DNA from: an uncultured Phycisphaerales bacterium
GTDB taxonomy: Bacteria > Planctomycetota > Phycisphaerae > Phycisphaerales > UBA1924
Direction of reading: 5' to 3'
NCBI GenBank assembly: GCA_903929885.1
Contig: CAIYWI010000047.1
Span: forward strand, 1-44,230
Length of the DNA stretch: 44,230 bases
Position 1 is the first letter of the stretch, and each line of letters starts with the position of its first letter. Positions 24,894 through 33,921 of this stretch are shown here, piece by piece. A program made the position numbers and the translations under genes. The notes below the pieces were generated by a model that made no database searches, was not told the DNA's origin, and saw nothing but the letters and a program-made list of their open reading frames with translations.

Positions 24894-25460
24894 GTGCCGC
24901 CGCCCGCGAATCGCCGCCAAGTGGAGAAGCTCGTGCACACGCTGCCGGACCTCAAGACGCTCATCGCCGACGTGCCGGACCATCCCAAGCCGGGAATCGT
25001 CTTCAAGGACTTCACGCCGCTGCTGGCCGACCCGCAGGGATTGGCGTTGGCGGTCGAACTGATGGCCAACCCGTTCCGCACGGAGCGAATCGACGCGGTG
25101 CTGGGGGCCGAGTCGCGGGGGTTCATCTTCGGGATCGCCATCGCCCAGGCCCTGTCGGCGGGCTTCATCCCCGTGCGCAAGGCGGGGAAGCTCCCCCGCA
25201 AGGTGCGAGGCGTCACCTACGCGCTCGAGTACGGCACCGACACCCTGCAGATGCACGAGGACGCCGTTCGCCCGGGCTCGCGGGTGCTCATCGTCGACGA
25301 CCTGCTGGCCACGGGGGGCACGCTCGCGGCGTGCTGTCAGCTCGCGTCCGAGGGCGGCGCGGTCATCGCCGGGCTCTCGGTGCTCATCGAGCTCGAGTTC
25401 CTCAAGGGACGCGAGCGGCTGACGAGCTACGGCGACGTGCACTCAGTGCTGCGGTACTGA
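24894..25460 (+). CDS. apt: Adenine phosphoribosyltransferase
   Basis: A 188-residue type I phosphoribosyltransferase that converts adenine and PRPP to AMP in purine salvage. DLKTLIADVPDHPKPGIVFKDFTPLLADP is the typical APRT N-terminus. GAESRGFIFGIAIAQALSAGFIPVRKAGKLP contains the flexible-loop flank and the adenine-site region, and the PRPP-binding loop is VLIVDDLLATGGT (about 128-140). The length is slightly above the usual 170-180 owing to about 15 extra N-terminal residues, so GTG at 24921 is an alternative start. It converges on the kinase gene with a 28-bp gap and no clear terminator. Confidence 0.95.
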   Translation: MPPPANRRQVEKLVHTLPDLKTLIADVPDHPKPGIVFKDFTPLLADPQGLALAVELMANPFRTERIDAVLGAESRGFIFGIAIAQALSAGFIPVRKAGKLPRKVRGVTYALEYGTDTLQMHEDAVRPGSRVLIVDDLLATGGTLAACCQLASEGGAVIAGLSVLIELEFLKGRERLTSYGDVHSVLRY

Positions 25461-25488
25461 GTTGCTCGAGGCGAGGGACTTGAGCCGC

Positions 25489-28400
25489 TCACGGTCCCAG
25501 CGACGTCGGCGCCCCCGAGGGATGCTCCACCAGCCTCAGTCGCCAAGACGTGGCCTCGTCCTTGAATCGCGGCTCGGCCCGGGCGGCATGCCACGCGTCG
25601 TAGAGCGAGACGATGGCCCGCACGCATGCTTGCGTCCGGCGATTCGTCGCCCCGCCGGCCTCGAGCAAGAGAGCCTGCGCCTCGAGAAGGTTGGCCTCCG
25701 CCATCACGAACCGGCTCTCGTCGAAGGGCAACCTCGCTCGGGCGCTGCCGAGCACTGCAAGACACGCACCGAGCGTCGGCGGGCGAGCCTCGACGGCGAT
25801 CGCGCGTGCCGCGGGTTCGGCGGCGGCGAGGAGGTCGACGACCTCTTGGTATCGCCCCTGGGCCTCGATGGCCGCCCCCATGGCGGCAAGTGAATCGAGG
25901 GTGCGGGGATCCTCGGCCGAGAGCACGAGTCGCCGCTTCTCCCAGGCCTCCCGGCATCGGGCCTCGGCCTCGGCGGGCCTGTTGAGTTCCAGCAGCACCG
26001 TGCCCATGACGTGCAAGCGGGAAAGCGTGAATCGGTGATCACCTCCGAGCGTCCGTCGACAGAGGTCGAGGGCCTCGAGGGCGACAGGTTCCGAGGCGGC
26101 GAACTGCTCGGCGGCGTCGAGCAGGTCGGCGAGCGAGCAGAGGGCGAGCAGCGTCGAGCGGTGCTCCGCCCCGTGAATGCGTCTGCCCATCTCGACCGCC
26201 TCGCGCATGAGCGGTTCGGCCTCGCCCATGCGGCCCAGCGCCTTGAGGGTCGCGGCAAGGTTCTGCACGGCGATCATCGTGTGCGGATGATCGTCGCCGA
26301 CCCCTCGCCGGCAACACTCGAGCGCCTCGCGATACTGGCGTTCCGCCTCGATCAGCCGGTTGTTGGCGCTCAGGAGCATCGCCATGCTGTTCATGAAGCT
26401 ACGCGTGTGCTCGTGCGTGACGCCAAGCACGCGACGGGCCTTCTCGAGGGCCTCGCGTCGATACGGCTCGGCTTCCCCGTCCCTTCCCTGAAGTTGGAGG
26501 ATGTTGGCCATGCTGTCGATGGACACGAGCGTGTCCGGATGCTCCTCGCCCAGGATGCGACGCCTCCGATCGAGGGTGTCGCGGAAGATGCCCTCCGCCC
26601 GCGAGTGATGTCCGGCCGACTGCAGCATGTACCCCATGTTCTCCATGGCGGCAAGCGTGTCGGGGTGGTCGTCGCCCAGTTCGCGCCGCCGCAACTCCAC
26701 GGCTTTGGACTGAAGCCGCGCGGAGTCGTCTTGGAACCCTCGATCCTCGTACTGGTCCGCGAGTCCCTCGAGCAGTTTCGCCGCCACGAGCGGCTGATCC
26801 CGCAAGTCCGCCTCGACCGCCTCGACGGCGGGCCGGAGGATTGTCATGTCGATCAACGCATTCGCCGCGGCGTCGCCGTCGGTGCGGGCGAGCAGTTCCG
26901 CGAAGGTCTCGCGTTCCTCGACTCGCTGCTCCTCGGTCATCCATCCGGCTTCGACGACCGCCTCGTGAAGTTGCTGCTTGAGGATCCCCTTGAGCCACAT
27001 GCCCGCGGTGGCCGGATCGACCTGACGGAGCATCCTTGCCTGGAAGTCGCCGATCGTCTTCAACTCCTCGGCTCGCTTCATCGCTTCCGCGCGCTGCACC
27101 ATCGCCACGACGCTCAGGGTGGCGAGACCCAGGCCCGCCGCGGCGACCACGCCCAGCCGCCACGCGTGCCGCCGAACCCAGAGCGCGACGGACTGAAGAC
27201 GCGAGTCGGGACCGACGCCCGAGGGCACCCTGCGGGCCATCACGGCCTCGATGTCGGCGAGAAAGGCCGAGGCCGAGTGGTATCGATCCTCCGCGCGCTT
27301 GCTCATGGCCTTGAGGCAGATGCGGCCGAGCGTGGCGTGGATGCCGGCGGGCAGCGACGGCGCCGGACGGGCGGGATCGCCGATGCGGATCAGCAGTTGC
27401 CGCCATGTTTCGCCGGGTTCGCCCACGTACGGGTCGTTGCCACAGAGCAGCCAGAAAAGCACGGCGCCCATGCCGTAGACGTCGCTGAGCGGTCGAGCGG
27501 GCTCACCCCTGGCCTGTTCGGGACTCATGTAGGCGGGCGTGCCGCGGAAGGTCTTGCCGGCGACGGAGCGAAGCGTGAGCGTGCGTCGGACGTCGTCGGC
27601 GCCGTCAGGGACGCCCGAGGAACTGCCGGCGGGCAGCAGCGTCGACGCGGAGAGGCCGAAGTCGGCGACCATGGCGCGTCCGGAGGGGGTGACGAGGATG
27701 TTGGCGGGCTTGAGGTCGCAATGAACGACGCCTTGGGCGTGAGCGGCTACGGCGCCGCGGGCGATGTCGGCCATCAACCCGGCGATGGTCCGCCAGTGGG
27801 CGGCGAATCGCGAACGGACTTCGGTGAGCGGTTGTCCCACCGCGACGGCCTTGGGGTCATCCGGCGTCGGCGCGGGGTCGCCGCAGAGTTGCAGTTCGAT
27901 GTAGAACCAATCGTTCGGGGGCGGGAAGCGTCCCGCGGCGCGCACGCCGACGACATTGGGATGGTGCAGGCTCGCGGCGGCCCTCGCCTCGGCCAGAAGC
28001 GCCCTGGTGCGATGCTCGACGTCGAGCGACGGCGCGATCAGCTTGATCGCGACGAGGCAGTCGAGTTCCCCATCCCACGCCAACCAGACCTGACCCGACG
28101 CACCCCGGCCCAGCGGACGACGGAGTCGATACTTGCCGAGCGAGTCGCCGGGGGCCGGATCTGGCCGCGGGACGCGTTCCCCGCGGAGGAGGGCGTACAT
28201 TTCGAGGACCATGCGAACGTCGCCGGCGAAGGCGTCGCCGTGGCGAGCCAGCAGCGAGGACTCCAACCCGGGCGACTCGACGCTCGACGACTCCGCCACC
28301 TCGACGGCGAGCAACTCCTGCACGGTTCGAGAGCCTGGCTTGAGCCAAGGGAAGAGGGCCAAGTAGTCGCCGAGCGAAGGCGACCTGCGGCGTTCGGAGC

Positions 28401-28557
28401 GGCACTCGGCGTCGGCCACCAGCATCTCGCACCACGCGGCGTCATCATCGCGATCAAGATCGGCCGTGAGGGCCTGCAGGTCTGGAGGATGGCCCTTGGA
28501 CCATGCGGCCTCGACGATCGCCGCCCACCGTCGATCATCGGAGGGCGGCGGCGTCAC
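25489..28557 (-). CDS. Ser/Thr protein kinase with TPR repeats
   Basis: A 1022-residue Hanks-type kinase. Residues 1-140 are a helical N-terminal region. The kinase domain (about 142-440) has GRGASGQVW (G-loop), VAIKLI (Lys172), HCDLKPANIL (about 269-278), VADFGLS and GTPAYMSPEQ. In place of the usual HRD it has HCD; the catalytic Asp is kept, so it is a predicted non-RD kinase. One membrane helix follows (about 457-477). The C-terminal half carries at least six 42-residue TPRs of kinesin-light-chain type, each with a GDDHPDTL-like turn and predicted to be outside the membrane. GTG at 28557 has GGGAGG 5 nt upstream. An ATG at 28629 would add a Cys-Pro-rich stretch. It is divergent from an ECF sigma gene, a common planctomycete pairing. 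Confidence 0.92.
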   Translation of the reverse strand: MTPPPSDDRRWAAIVEAAWSKGHPPDLQALTADLDRDDDAAWCEMLVADAECRSERRRSPSLGDYLALFPWLKPGSRTVQELLAVEVAESSSVESPGLESSLLARHGDAFAGDVRMVLEMYALLRGERVPRPDPAPGDSLGKYRLRRPLGRGASGQVWLAWDGELDCLVAIKLIAPSLDVEHRTRALLAEARAAASLHHPNVVGVRAAGRFPPPNDWFYIELQLCGDPAPTPDDPKAVAVGQPLTEVRSRFAAHWRTIAGLMADIARGAVAAHAQGVVHCDLKPANILVTPSGRAMVADFGLSASTLLPAGSSSGVPDGADDVRRTLTLRSVAGKTFRGTPAYMSPEQARGEPARPLSDVYGMGAVLFWLLCGNDPYVGEPGETWRQLLIRIGDPARPAPSLPAGIHATLGRICLKAMSKRAEDRYHSASAFLADIEAVMARRVPSGVGPDSRLQSVALWVRRHAWRLGVVAAAGLGLATLSVVAMVQRAEAMKRAEELKTIGDFQARMLRQVDPATAGMWLKGILKQQLHEAVVEAGWMTEEQRVEERETFAELLARTDGDAAANALIDMTILRPAVEAVEADLRDQPLVAAKLLEGLADQYEDRGFQDDSARLQSKAVELRRRELGDDHPDTLAAMENMGYMLQSAGHHSRAEGIFRDTLDRRRRILGEEHPDTLVSIDSMANILQLQGRDGEAEPYRREALEKARRVLGVTHEHTRSFMNSMAMLLSANNRLIEAERQYREALECCRRGVGDDHPHTMIAVQNLAATLKALGRMGEAEPLMREAVEMGRRIHGAEHRSTLLALCSLADLLDAAEQFAASEPVALEALDLCRRTLGGDHRFTLSRLHVMGTVLLELNRPAEAEARCREAWEKRRLVLSAEDPRTLDSLAAMGAAIEAQGRYQEVVDLLAAAEPAARAIAVEARPPTLGACLAVLGSARARLPFDESRFVMAEANLLEAQALLLEAGGATNRRTQACVRAIVSLYDAWHAARAEPRFKDEATSWRLRLVEHPSGAPTSLGP

Positions 28558-28787
28558 GATGGCCTCCCGGAGCGACGGCGGTCGGGCCGGGCACGAAGGG
28601 CACCATGGACACCGTGGGCACGATGGCATCGACGGCCGCCCGCCGCGTCGCCGCGAGCGCAGGCGAAGCTCCGGACGGTCGACAGCGACGGCTGGCGCGG
28701 CGACACCACGACACCGCCCTCGATTGGACTGGGCGGTCGCTCACGCAAATGAATGGGCGGCGTCGCGGGCAATTCGGTGAAATGCAG

Positions 28788-28793
28788 TATACT
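28788..28793 (+). promoter_or_regulatory. Candidate -10 of the ECF sigma gene
   Basis: TATACT matches the sigma-70 -10 at 5 of 6 positions and lies in a locally AT-rich patch. The predicted start near 28800 leaves a leader of about 65 nt before the ATG at 28867. No good -35 is visible 16-18 nt upstream. Confidence 0.4.
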
Positions 28794-28866
28794 GGAAGTC
28801 CCCCGAACAGTGCGCTCCGTGTGGAAACGTGACGTGCCTTGGCGAAAAAACGAGGGAGTCGGCCGT

Positions 28867-29514
28867 ATGAAGGACACGCGCATAGCTGGTTCGTCGTCGG
28901 ATAACCAACCGGGAGACTGGGAACGCCTGACGAGCCTCATGCTGACGATGGCACGTGGCATGATGCGGGGACGCGACCGTGACCGACGCGATTCGATGGA
29001 CGTGGTCCAAAGTCTGGCCGGCGACCTGCTCAAGCAGCGGAACGGCGTGCTGGCGCTGCCGCCAGAATCACAGCGCCGGGTGCTCGCGGTCGCCCTGCGC
29101 AACAAGTTGGCCCGCTATGCGCGGGACGACCATGCCCTCAAGCGTCGGAGCGACCACGTCACGCTCGACGACGACGCGGTCGTTCCGGCGGGAGACCATT
29201 CGGAGGCGGCGTCCGTCATCGCCACGGTGGAGGAGCGAGCGGCGATGCGAGAGGCGCTCGACGTGCTCGAGCCCGAATCGCGTGCGGCGTTGCTGATGCT
29301 CGCCGCGGGCGCCTCGCACGCGGAGATCGCCACGGCGTTGGCAACGACCGACCAAGCCTCTCGCCATCGCTGCAGCCGCGCCACGCGCGACATCGCGATC
29401 CTCGTGCGGAGGAAGGCGGGCCACGACTGGGAGACCATCGGCGGGTCGCTGGGGCTGTCGGCCTTGCAAGCCGAGCGGCGACACCGCAGCCTCCGCAACG
29501 CATCGGGGTCATGA
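28867..29514 (+). CDS. ECF-type RNA polymerase sigma factor, planctomycete kind
   Basis: A 215-residue extracytoplasmic-function sigma factor. Region 2 carries LTSLMLTMARGMMRGRDRDRRDSMDVVQSLAGDLLKQ (split for reading), with the DxVQ-type helix that contacts the -10. A short linker follows, then region 4 from LEPESRAALLMLAAGASHAEIATAL to the first helix-turn-helix. The C-terminal 30 residues (DWETIGGSLGLSALQAERRHRSLR) look like a second helix-turn-helix. I chose ATG at 28867 because it matches the N-terminus expected for a compact ECF protein and lies after a TATACT. The frame is open from 28753. It is divergent from the TPR kinase, which could control its activity by phosphorylation, as proposed for ECF factors paired with kinases. 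Confidence 0.82.
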   Translation: MKDTRIAGSSSDNQPGDWERLTSLMLTMARGMMRGRDRDRRDSMDVVQSLAGDLLKQRNGVLALPPESQRRVLAVALRNKLARYARDDHALKRRSDHVTLDDDAVVPAGDHSEAASVIATVEERAAMREALDVLEPESRAALLMLAAGASHAEIATALATTDQASRHRCSRATRDIAILVRRKAGHDWETIGGSLGLSALQAERRHRSLRNASGS

Positions 29515-29613
29515 CCGGCCGGGACGCAGAACAAACAGCCGGCCCGCGACGATCGCCGCCACCCAATGAGGCATTGCTCAGGGCTTGTCCATCGGGACGC
29601 GCCCGTCAGCCAA

Positions 29614-29663
29614 GGCCCGTCACTGGGGCCCGTCACTGGGGCCCATCACTGGGGCCCATCACT
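29614..29663. repeat. 13-bp tandem repeat across the adk stop codon
   Basis: The unit CACTGGGGCCCRT occurs three times in full (29621-29659), flanked by partial copies on both sides (29614-29620 and 29660-29663). The palindrome GGGCCC lies in each unit. The adk stop (29659-29661 on the minus strand) is read from a unit boundary. Confidence 0.9.
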
Positions 29664-30363
29664 TCTTGACGCGGCGCTTGCGGACCTCGCGACGCTTTTT
29701 GGCGGGGGGAACCACCTCGGGCGCGGGGTGCTCGACCTTCTCGCCGGTGATGGGGTTGTTGAAGTGGCGTTCCTGGATGGGAACCACGCACTCGAGGATG
29801 TGCTGGAGCACGCCCGCGGGCGATCCTGTGGCGTCGACCTCGCGGATGATCTCCGAGGGGTAGTAGTCGAGCACGGGGAACGTCTCGCTCTCGTAGACCT
29901 CCCACCGCTTGCGAATCGTCTCCTCCTTGGCGTCGTCGATGCGGTTCTCCTTGAGCGCGCGGCGTCGGAGGCGCTTGATCATCTCCTCCTTGTCGGGGCA
30001 GACGAGGTGGACGATCTGCAGGACGTTGATGTGGTTCTTGAGCAGACGCGCCTGGTTGACGTTCCGCGGGATGCCGTCGAGGATGAGGATGTCGGCGTTG
30101 GGCTTGTAGTCGGAGAGCACCGTGCGGGCGTGCATGTTCTGGTGCCACATGCGGATGGTCACGTCGTCGGGGACGAGCCGGCCCGTGCTCGAGTACTTGA
30201 CGAAGGTGCGGCCCAGGTCGCTGGACATGTCGAGCGTGCGGAAGACCTCGCCGCAGGAGAGGTGGTAGAACCCGGGGATGTTGCCGAGGATCTTGCCCTG
30301 CGTTCCCTTGCCGGCGCCCGGCGCGCCGAAGAGCAGGATCGTCTGGAATCGCTGAGTGTTCAT
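29659..30363 (-). CDS. adk: Adenylate kinase
   Basis: A 234-residue nucleoside monophosphate kinase (ATP + AMP to 2 ADP). The P-loop is LLFGAPGAGKGTQGK (about 10-24). YHLSCGEVFRTL and ILDGIPRNVNQA correspond to the AMP-binding site and the DGFPR element, the latter altered to DGIPRN. The LID is short (RRRALKENRIDDAKEETIRKRW), with no zinc-type Cys residues. After the core a tail of about 40 residues ends in a basic RRREVRKRRVKK-like run. ATG at 30363 fits the P-loop position. The tail and the DGIPRN change are unusual, so a related nucleoside-phosphate kinase cannot be excluded. It runs in the same direction as the STAS gene, 215 bp downstream of it. Confidence 0.85.
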   Translation of the reverse strand: MNTQRFQTILLFGAPGAGKGTQGKILGNIPGFYHLSCGEVFRTLDMSSDLGRTFVKYSSTGRLVPDDVTIRMWHQNMHARTVLSDYKPNADILILDGIPRNVNQARLLKNHINVLQIVHLVCPDKEEMIKRLRRRALKENRIDDAKEETIRKRWEVYESETFPVLDYYPSEIIREVDATGSPAGVLQHILECVVPIQERHFNNPITGEKVEHPAPEVVPPAKKRREVRKRRVKK

Positions 30364-30578
30364 CGGTCGGGTACTCCGGTCGACGCGGGGTGCGCTGCGC
30401 GAGCGGCGCGGGCACGGACGCCCGTTCGCCTCGAGACGCAAGGGTAAGGGCCTCGCGGGGCCCTCGCCAGACCATGGCGAGGCGTGATTCGCATCGACGG
30501 GCACGGCCCTCGACCCGGAGAAACTCGGTCGACGCACGGCCGCGGGAGGAGCGACGCCCCCCTGGATCGGGGCACCGA

Positions 30579-30929
30579 TCAGGAGCCGCGGGCGTCGTCG
30601 AGCTGGAGCATGGCCAGGGCGGTGAGCGTGTCGGGCGCGACCCTGAAGACTCGCTGGAGGCCGGTGATGCGGAAGACGGACATGACCTGCTCGGAGACCG
30701 CGCAGAGGACCATGATGCGCCGGCGTGCGTCAAGGAGCTTGCGGAGCGACAGCAACTGCCCGAGATTCGAGCTGTTGACGTACGACACCTGAGAGAAGTC
30801 GAGCACGACATGCGAGGCCCGCTCGGGTCGCTGCTCGAGAAGGGAAGCGAGGCCGGAGAGTTCCTCGGAGAGGGCGGGCTCGTCGGCCAGTTCACAGACG
30901 GTGATGTCGTCGGACCAGTGCGTGGGCAT
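30579..30929 (-). CDS. STAS-domain protein (anti-sigma factor antagonist-like)
   Basis: A 116-residue single STAS domain. The core is ASHVVLDFSQVSYVNSSNLGQLLSLRKLLDARRRIMVLCAVSEQVMSVFRITGLQRVF (split for reading). The phosphorylatable serine region is VNSSNLGQL, matching the D-S-S-G-L-G pattern of SpoIIAA/RsbV proteins with Asn for Asp and Gly. Members bind anti-sigma kinases when unphosphorylated and release sigma factors, or serve other regulatory roles. I chose the ATG at 30929; the frame extends to a TTG at 30953. No anti-sigma kinase is adjacent. A PP2C phosphatase of matching class is encoded elsewhere in the window at 16164. Confidence 0.85.
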   Translation of the reverse strand: MPTHWSDDITVCELADEPALSEELSGLASLLEQRPERASHVVLDFSQVSYVNSSNLGQLLSLRKLLDARRRIMVLCAVSEQVMSVFRITGLQRVFRVAPDTLTALAMLQLDDARGS

Positions 30930-31021
30930 GGGAAGCCGCCGGGCGGCGGTCAACCGTAGTCGGGCACGAGCGCGTCACGCCACCATCCCGTGATGGACAT
31001 GGGTGCGTCGACCCATGCGGC

Positions 31022-33793
31022 TCAGGGCTCGGTCGACGGGGCGGCGACGTCGCCGGGCGCCGCGTCGCTCTCGGGCACGTGAGCCGCGGCGACGACCGAA
31101 TCGCCGTCGTTGAGCGACACGACGCGAACGCCCATGGTGCCCCGGCCGCATTCGCGGATCTCGGAGGCGGGCGTTCGGACGAGTTGTCCGCCCTTGCTGA
31201 TCACGACGACATCGTCGGTGGCGAGCACGCCCAGGGCGGCGACGGAATCGCCGTTGCGTTCGCCGGTCTTGATGTCGGCGCGGCCCTTGCCGCCGCGAGA
31301 CTGCGATCGTGCGGGGCCCACCTCGGGCTGGACGCGGTACTCGTCGATGGCGGTGCGCTTGCCGTACCCGCGTTCGGTGATGGTGAGCAGGCAGAGCGAG
31401 GGGTCGCGAGTGACGGTCTCGCCGTCGGCGCCGACATCCATGGGGACGGCGACGACGCCGATGACGCTGTCGCCCTCCTCGAGCTCGATGCCCTTGACGC
31501 CAGCGGCGGGACGGCCCATGAGCCGGACGTCCTCCTCGTTGAAGCGGATGGCCATGCCCTTGGCCGTGGCGAGCAGGAGGTCGTCGCGTCCGCCGGTCTT
31601 GGTGACGTCGAGCAGCGAGTCGCCCTCCTTGAGCCCGACCGCGATGAGGCCCGAGCGGCCGACATTGCGGTAGTCCTTGAGGGCGGTGCGCTTGACGATG
31701 CCGCCCTTGCTGACGAAGGTGAGATAGTCGCTGCCGGCCTCGAAGTCCTTGACGTTGAGGTAGGCGCAGGTTCGTTCGCCCTGGGCGAGGTTGATGAGGT
31801 TGATGAACGCGCGGCCCATGCTCGTCCGCGACATCTCCGGGATCTCGAAGACCTTCATGCGGAAGACGCGGCCGGTGTCGGTGAAGCAGAGCAGGTCGTC
31901 GTGCGTGCTGGCCACGAAGACGTGCTCGATGAAGTCGTCTTCCTTCGACTCGCTGGCGCGGATGCCCTTGCCGCCTCGGCCCTGTTGGCGGTAGGTGTCG
32001 AGCGGGACGCGCTTGACGTAGCCGTGGTGGCTGATGGTGACGGCCACGTCCGACACGGGGATGAGTTCGGCGATGGCGATGTCGGCCTCGCCCTCCTCGA
32101 TGCGGGTGCGACGGGGCGAGTCGTAGGCGGCACGCATCTCGACGCAGTCGTCGCGCACCATGCCCAGGATCACCCGGCGATCGGCCAGGATGCGCTCGTA
32201 TTCGCGGATCGAGTCGCTCACCTCGCGGTACTCGGCCGCCAACTTCTCGATCTCGAGGCCCGTCAACTGACGCAGCCGCATGCCGACGATCGTCTCGGCC
32301 TGCACCCGCGTGAGCTGCACGCCGCCAACGGGGTCGGCCGCGCGGACTCGCTCGAGCAGCCGGGCCGGCAGCTTGGGCGCGTGCGGATGGTCCGGCGCGA
32401 TGCGGTAGCGGCGATCCATGAGGCGGCGGATCGCCTCCTCACCGCTGGCGCTCGAGCGGATCAGGCGGATCACCTCGTCGAGGTCGCACACCGCGTGGAT
32501 CATGCCCTCGAGCACGTGACCGCGACGCTTGGCCTCGCGGAGCAGGTGCTCGGTGCGACGACGGATCACCTCGACGCGATGCTCGACATAGCAGTCGATC
32601 ATCTCGCGGAGACTGAGGGTCCGGGGCTGGTTGCGGACAAGGGCGATGTTCTGGATGCCGAAGGTCTGCTGCAGGGGCGTGAACTCGTAGAGCTGGTGCT
32701 CGACCACGCGCGGATCGGCCCCCTTCTTGAGCTCGAGCACGATCCGCGTCGACGCCTCGCGGCCCGACTCGTCGTTGGCGTACGAGACGTCGGTGATCTT
32801 CTCCTCCTCGATGGCGTCCTTGATGGCCTCGAAGAGCGTGCCCTGGCTCGTCATGTAGGGAATCTCGTCGATGACGATGCGGTGGCGGCCGGACTTCTCG
32901 ATCTCCTCGATGCGGCAGACGCCCCGCTGCACCACCTTGCCGCGCCCGTTGAGGTAGGCCTCGACGATGCCCCGGCGGCCCATGATGACCCCGCCGGTGG
33001 GGAAGTCCGGCCCCTTGACGCCCAGTCGCACGACGTTGCCAGCCGCGTCCAGTTCGTCTCGCATCAGCTCGTCGAGCCCGATGGGGCGCGACGCGAGGTC
33101 GGCCTCGATCACGCGGGTGATCGCGTCGAGGATTTCGGAGGGGTTGTGCGGCGGAAGACTGGTCGCGATGCCCACGGCGATGCCCACGCCGCCGTTGATG
33201 AGCAGGTTCGGCAGCTTCGCCGGGAGCACCGTGGGCTCCATCCGCGTGCCGTCGTAGTTCTCCTGCATGTCGACGGTGCCCAGTTCGACGTCGGCCAGCA
33301 TGTCGGCCGCCGCCCGATCCATGCGACACTCGGTGTAGCGGTACGAGGCCGGCGGGTCGCCCAGGATCGAGCCGAAGTTGCCCTGCGGATCGACCATCGT
33401 CACGCGCATGCGCCAGGTCTGCGCCATGAGCACCAGCGTGCCGTACAACGCGGCGTCGCCGTGCGGGTGGTAGCTGCCCATCACTTCACCGACGACCTTG
33501 GCGCACTTGATGTGCTTGCGGCCCGGGCGCACCTTCAGGTCGTTGAGGCCCCAGAGGATGCGGCGCTGACTGGGCTTGAGACCGTCGCGGACGTCGGGCA
33601 GCGCCCGGTCCACGATCGTGCTCATGGCGTACGTGAGGTACGAGTCCTTGAGCTCGCGGACGATGTCCTGCTCGACGATGCGCTCGGGGGCGACGCTCTC
33701 GCCGGGCGAGGCGGCGTCGCCGCCGCCTTCCGCGCCGTCGGGAGACCACAGGGGGGAAAACAGTGGCGTCCGGTGCCGATCGAACTGGGCCAT
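31022..33793 (-). CDS. gyrA: DNA gyrase subunit A
   Basis: A 923-residue gyrase A, the breakage-reunion subunit of the type IIA topoisomerase that introduces negative supercoils. The winged-helix domain has [31 protein letters not shown] and [22 protein letters not shown] with the catalytic Tyr at about 153. The C-terminal beta-pinwheel contains QGRGGKG, the GyrA-box that wraps DNA, and a second SRGGKG near the end. These mark GyrA rather than ParC. At the positions of E. coli Ser83 and Asp87 it has Ala and Gly. The ATG at 33793 follows AGGAG at about 11 nt. The first 40 residues are a non-conserved leader. gyrB is not in the window. Confidence 0.96.
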   Translation of the reverse strand: MAQFDRHRTPLFSPLWSPDGAEGGGDAASPGESVAPERIVEQDIVRELKDSYLTYAMSTIVDRALPDVRDGLKPSQRRILWGLNDLKVRPGRKHIKCAKVVGEVMGSYHPHGDAALYGTLVLMAQTWRMRVTMVDPQGNFGSILGDPPASYRYTECRMDRAAADMLADVELGTVDMQENYDGTRMEPTVLPAKLPNLLINGGVGIAVGIATSLPPHNPSEILDAITRVIEADLASRPIGLDELMRDELDAAGNVVRLGVKGPDFPTGGVIMGRRGIVEAYLNGRGKVVQRGVCRIEEIEKSGRHRIVIDEIPYMTSQGTLFEAIKDAIEEEKITDVSYANDESGREASTRIVLELKKGADPRVVEHQLYEFTPLQQTFGIQNIALVRNQPRTLSLREMIDCYVEHRVEVIRRRTEHLLREAKRRGHVLEGMIHAVCDLDEVIRLIRSSASGEEAIRRLMDRRYRIAPDHPHAPKLPARLLERVRAADPVGGVQLTRVQAETIVGMRLRQLTGLEIEKLAAEYREVSDSIREYERILADRRVILGMVRDDCVEMRAAYDSPRRTRIEEGEADIAIAELIPVSDVAVTISHHGYVKRVPLDTYRQQGRGGKGIRASESKEDDFIEHVFVASTHDDLLCFTDTGRVFRMKVFEIPEMSRTSMGRAFINLINLAQGERTCAYLNVKDFEAGSDYLTFVSKGGIVKRTALKDYRNVGRSGLIAVGLKEGDSLLDVTKTGGRDDLLLATAKGMAIRFNEEDVRLMGRPAAGVKGIELEEGDSVIGVVAVPMDVGADGETVTRDPSLCLLTITERGYGKRTAIDEYRVQPEVGPARSQSRGGKGRADIKTGERNGDSVAALGVLATDDVVVISKGGQLVRTPASEIRECGRGTMGVRVVSLNDGDSVVAAAHVPESDAAPGDVAAPSTEP

Positions 33794-33850
33794 GTCCGTG
33801 CAATCTCCTGGCAATCGACGTCAGTCGCGGCACTCGCCCGCAGGGCCTGC

Positions 33851-33872
33851 GACCCCTTCCCGGGAAGGGGTC
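33851..33872. other. 22-bp perfect palindrome in the gyrA leader
   Basis: GACCCCTTCCC is followed directly by its reverse complement, GGGAAGGGGTC, so 22 bp are perfectly symmetric without a spacer. It lies 58 bp upstream of the gyrA ATG and, if the TACCAT at 33922-33927 is the -10, about 43-64 nt into the transcript. Confidence 0.9.
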
Positions 33873-33921
33873 CGCACGCGGCCCAAGCGACCGCCGCGAC
33901 GCCGCCGATTGCTCGAGGCCA

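Noticed and set aside
30960..31021. Hairpin CATGGGT/ACCCATG after gyrA as terminator
   Set aside because: Only 7 bp, no T-run on the minus strand.
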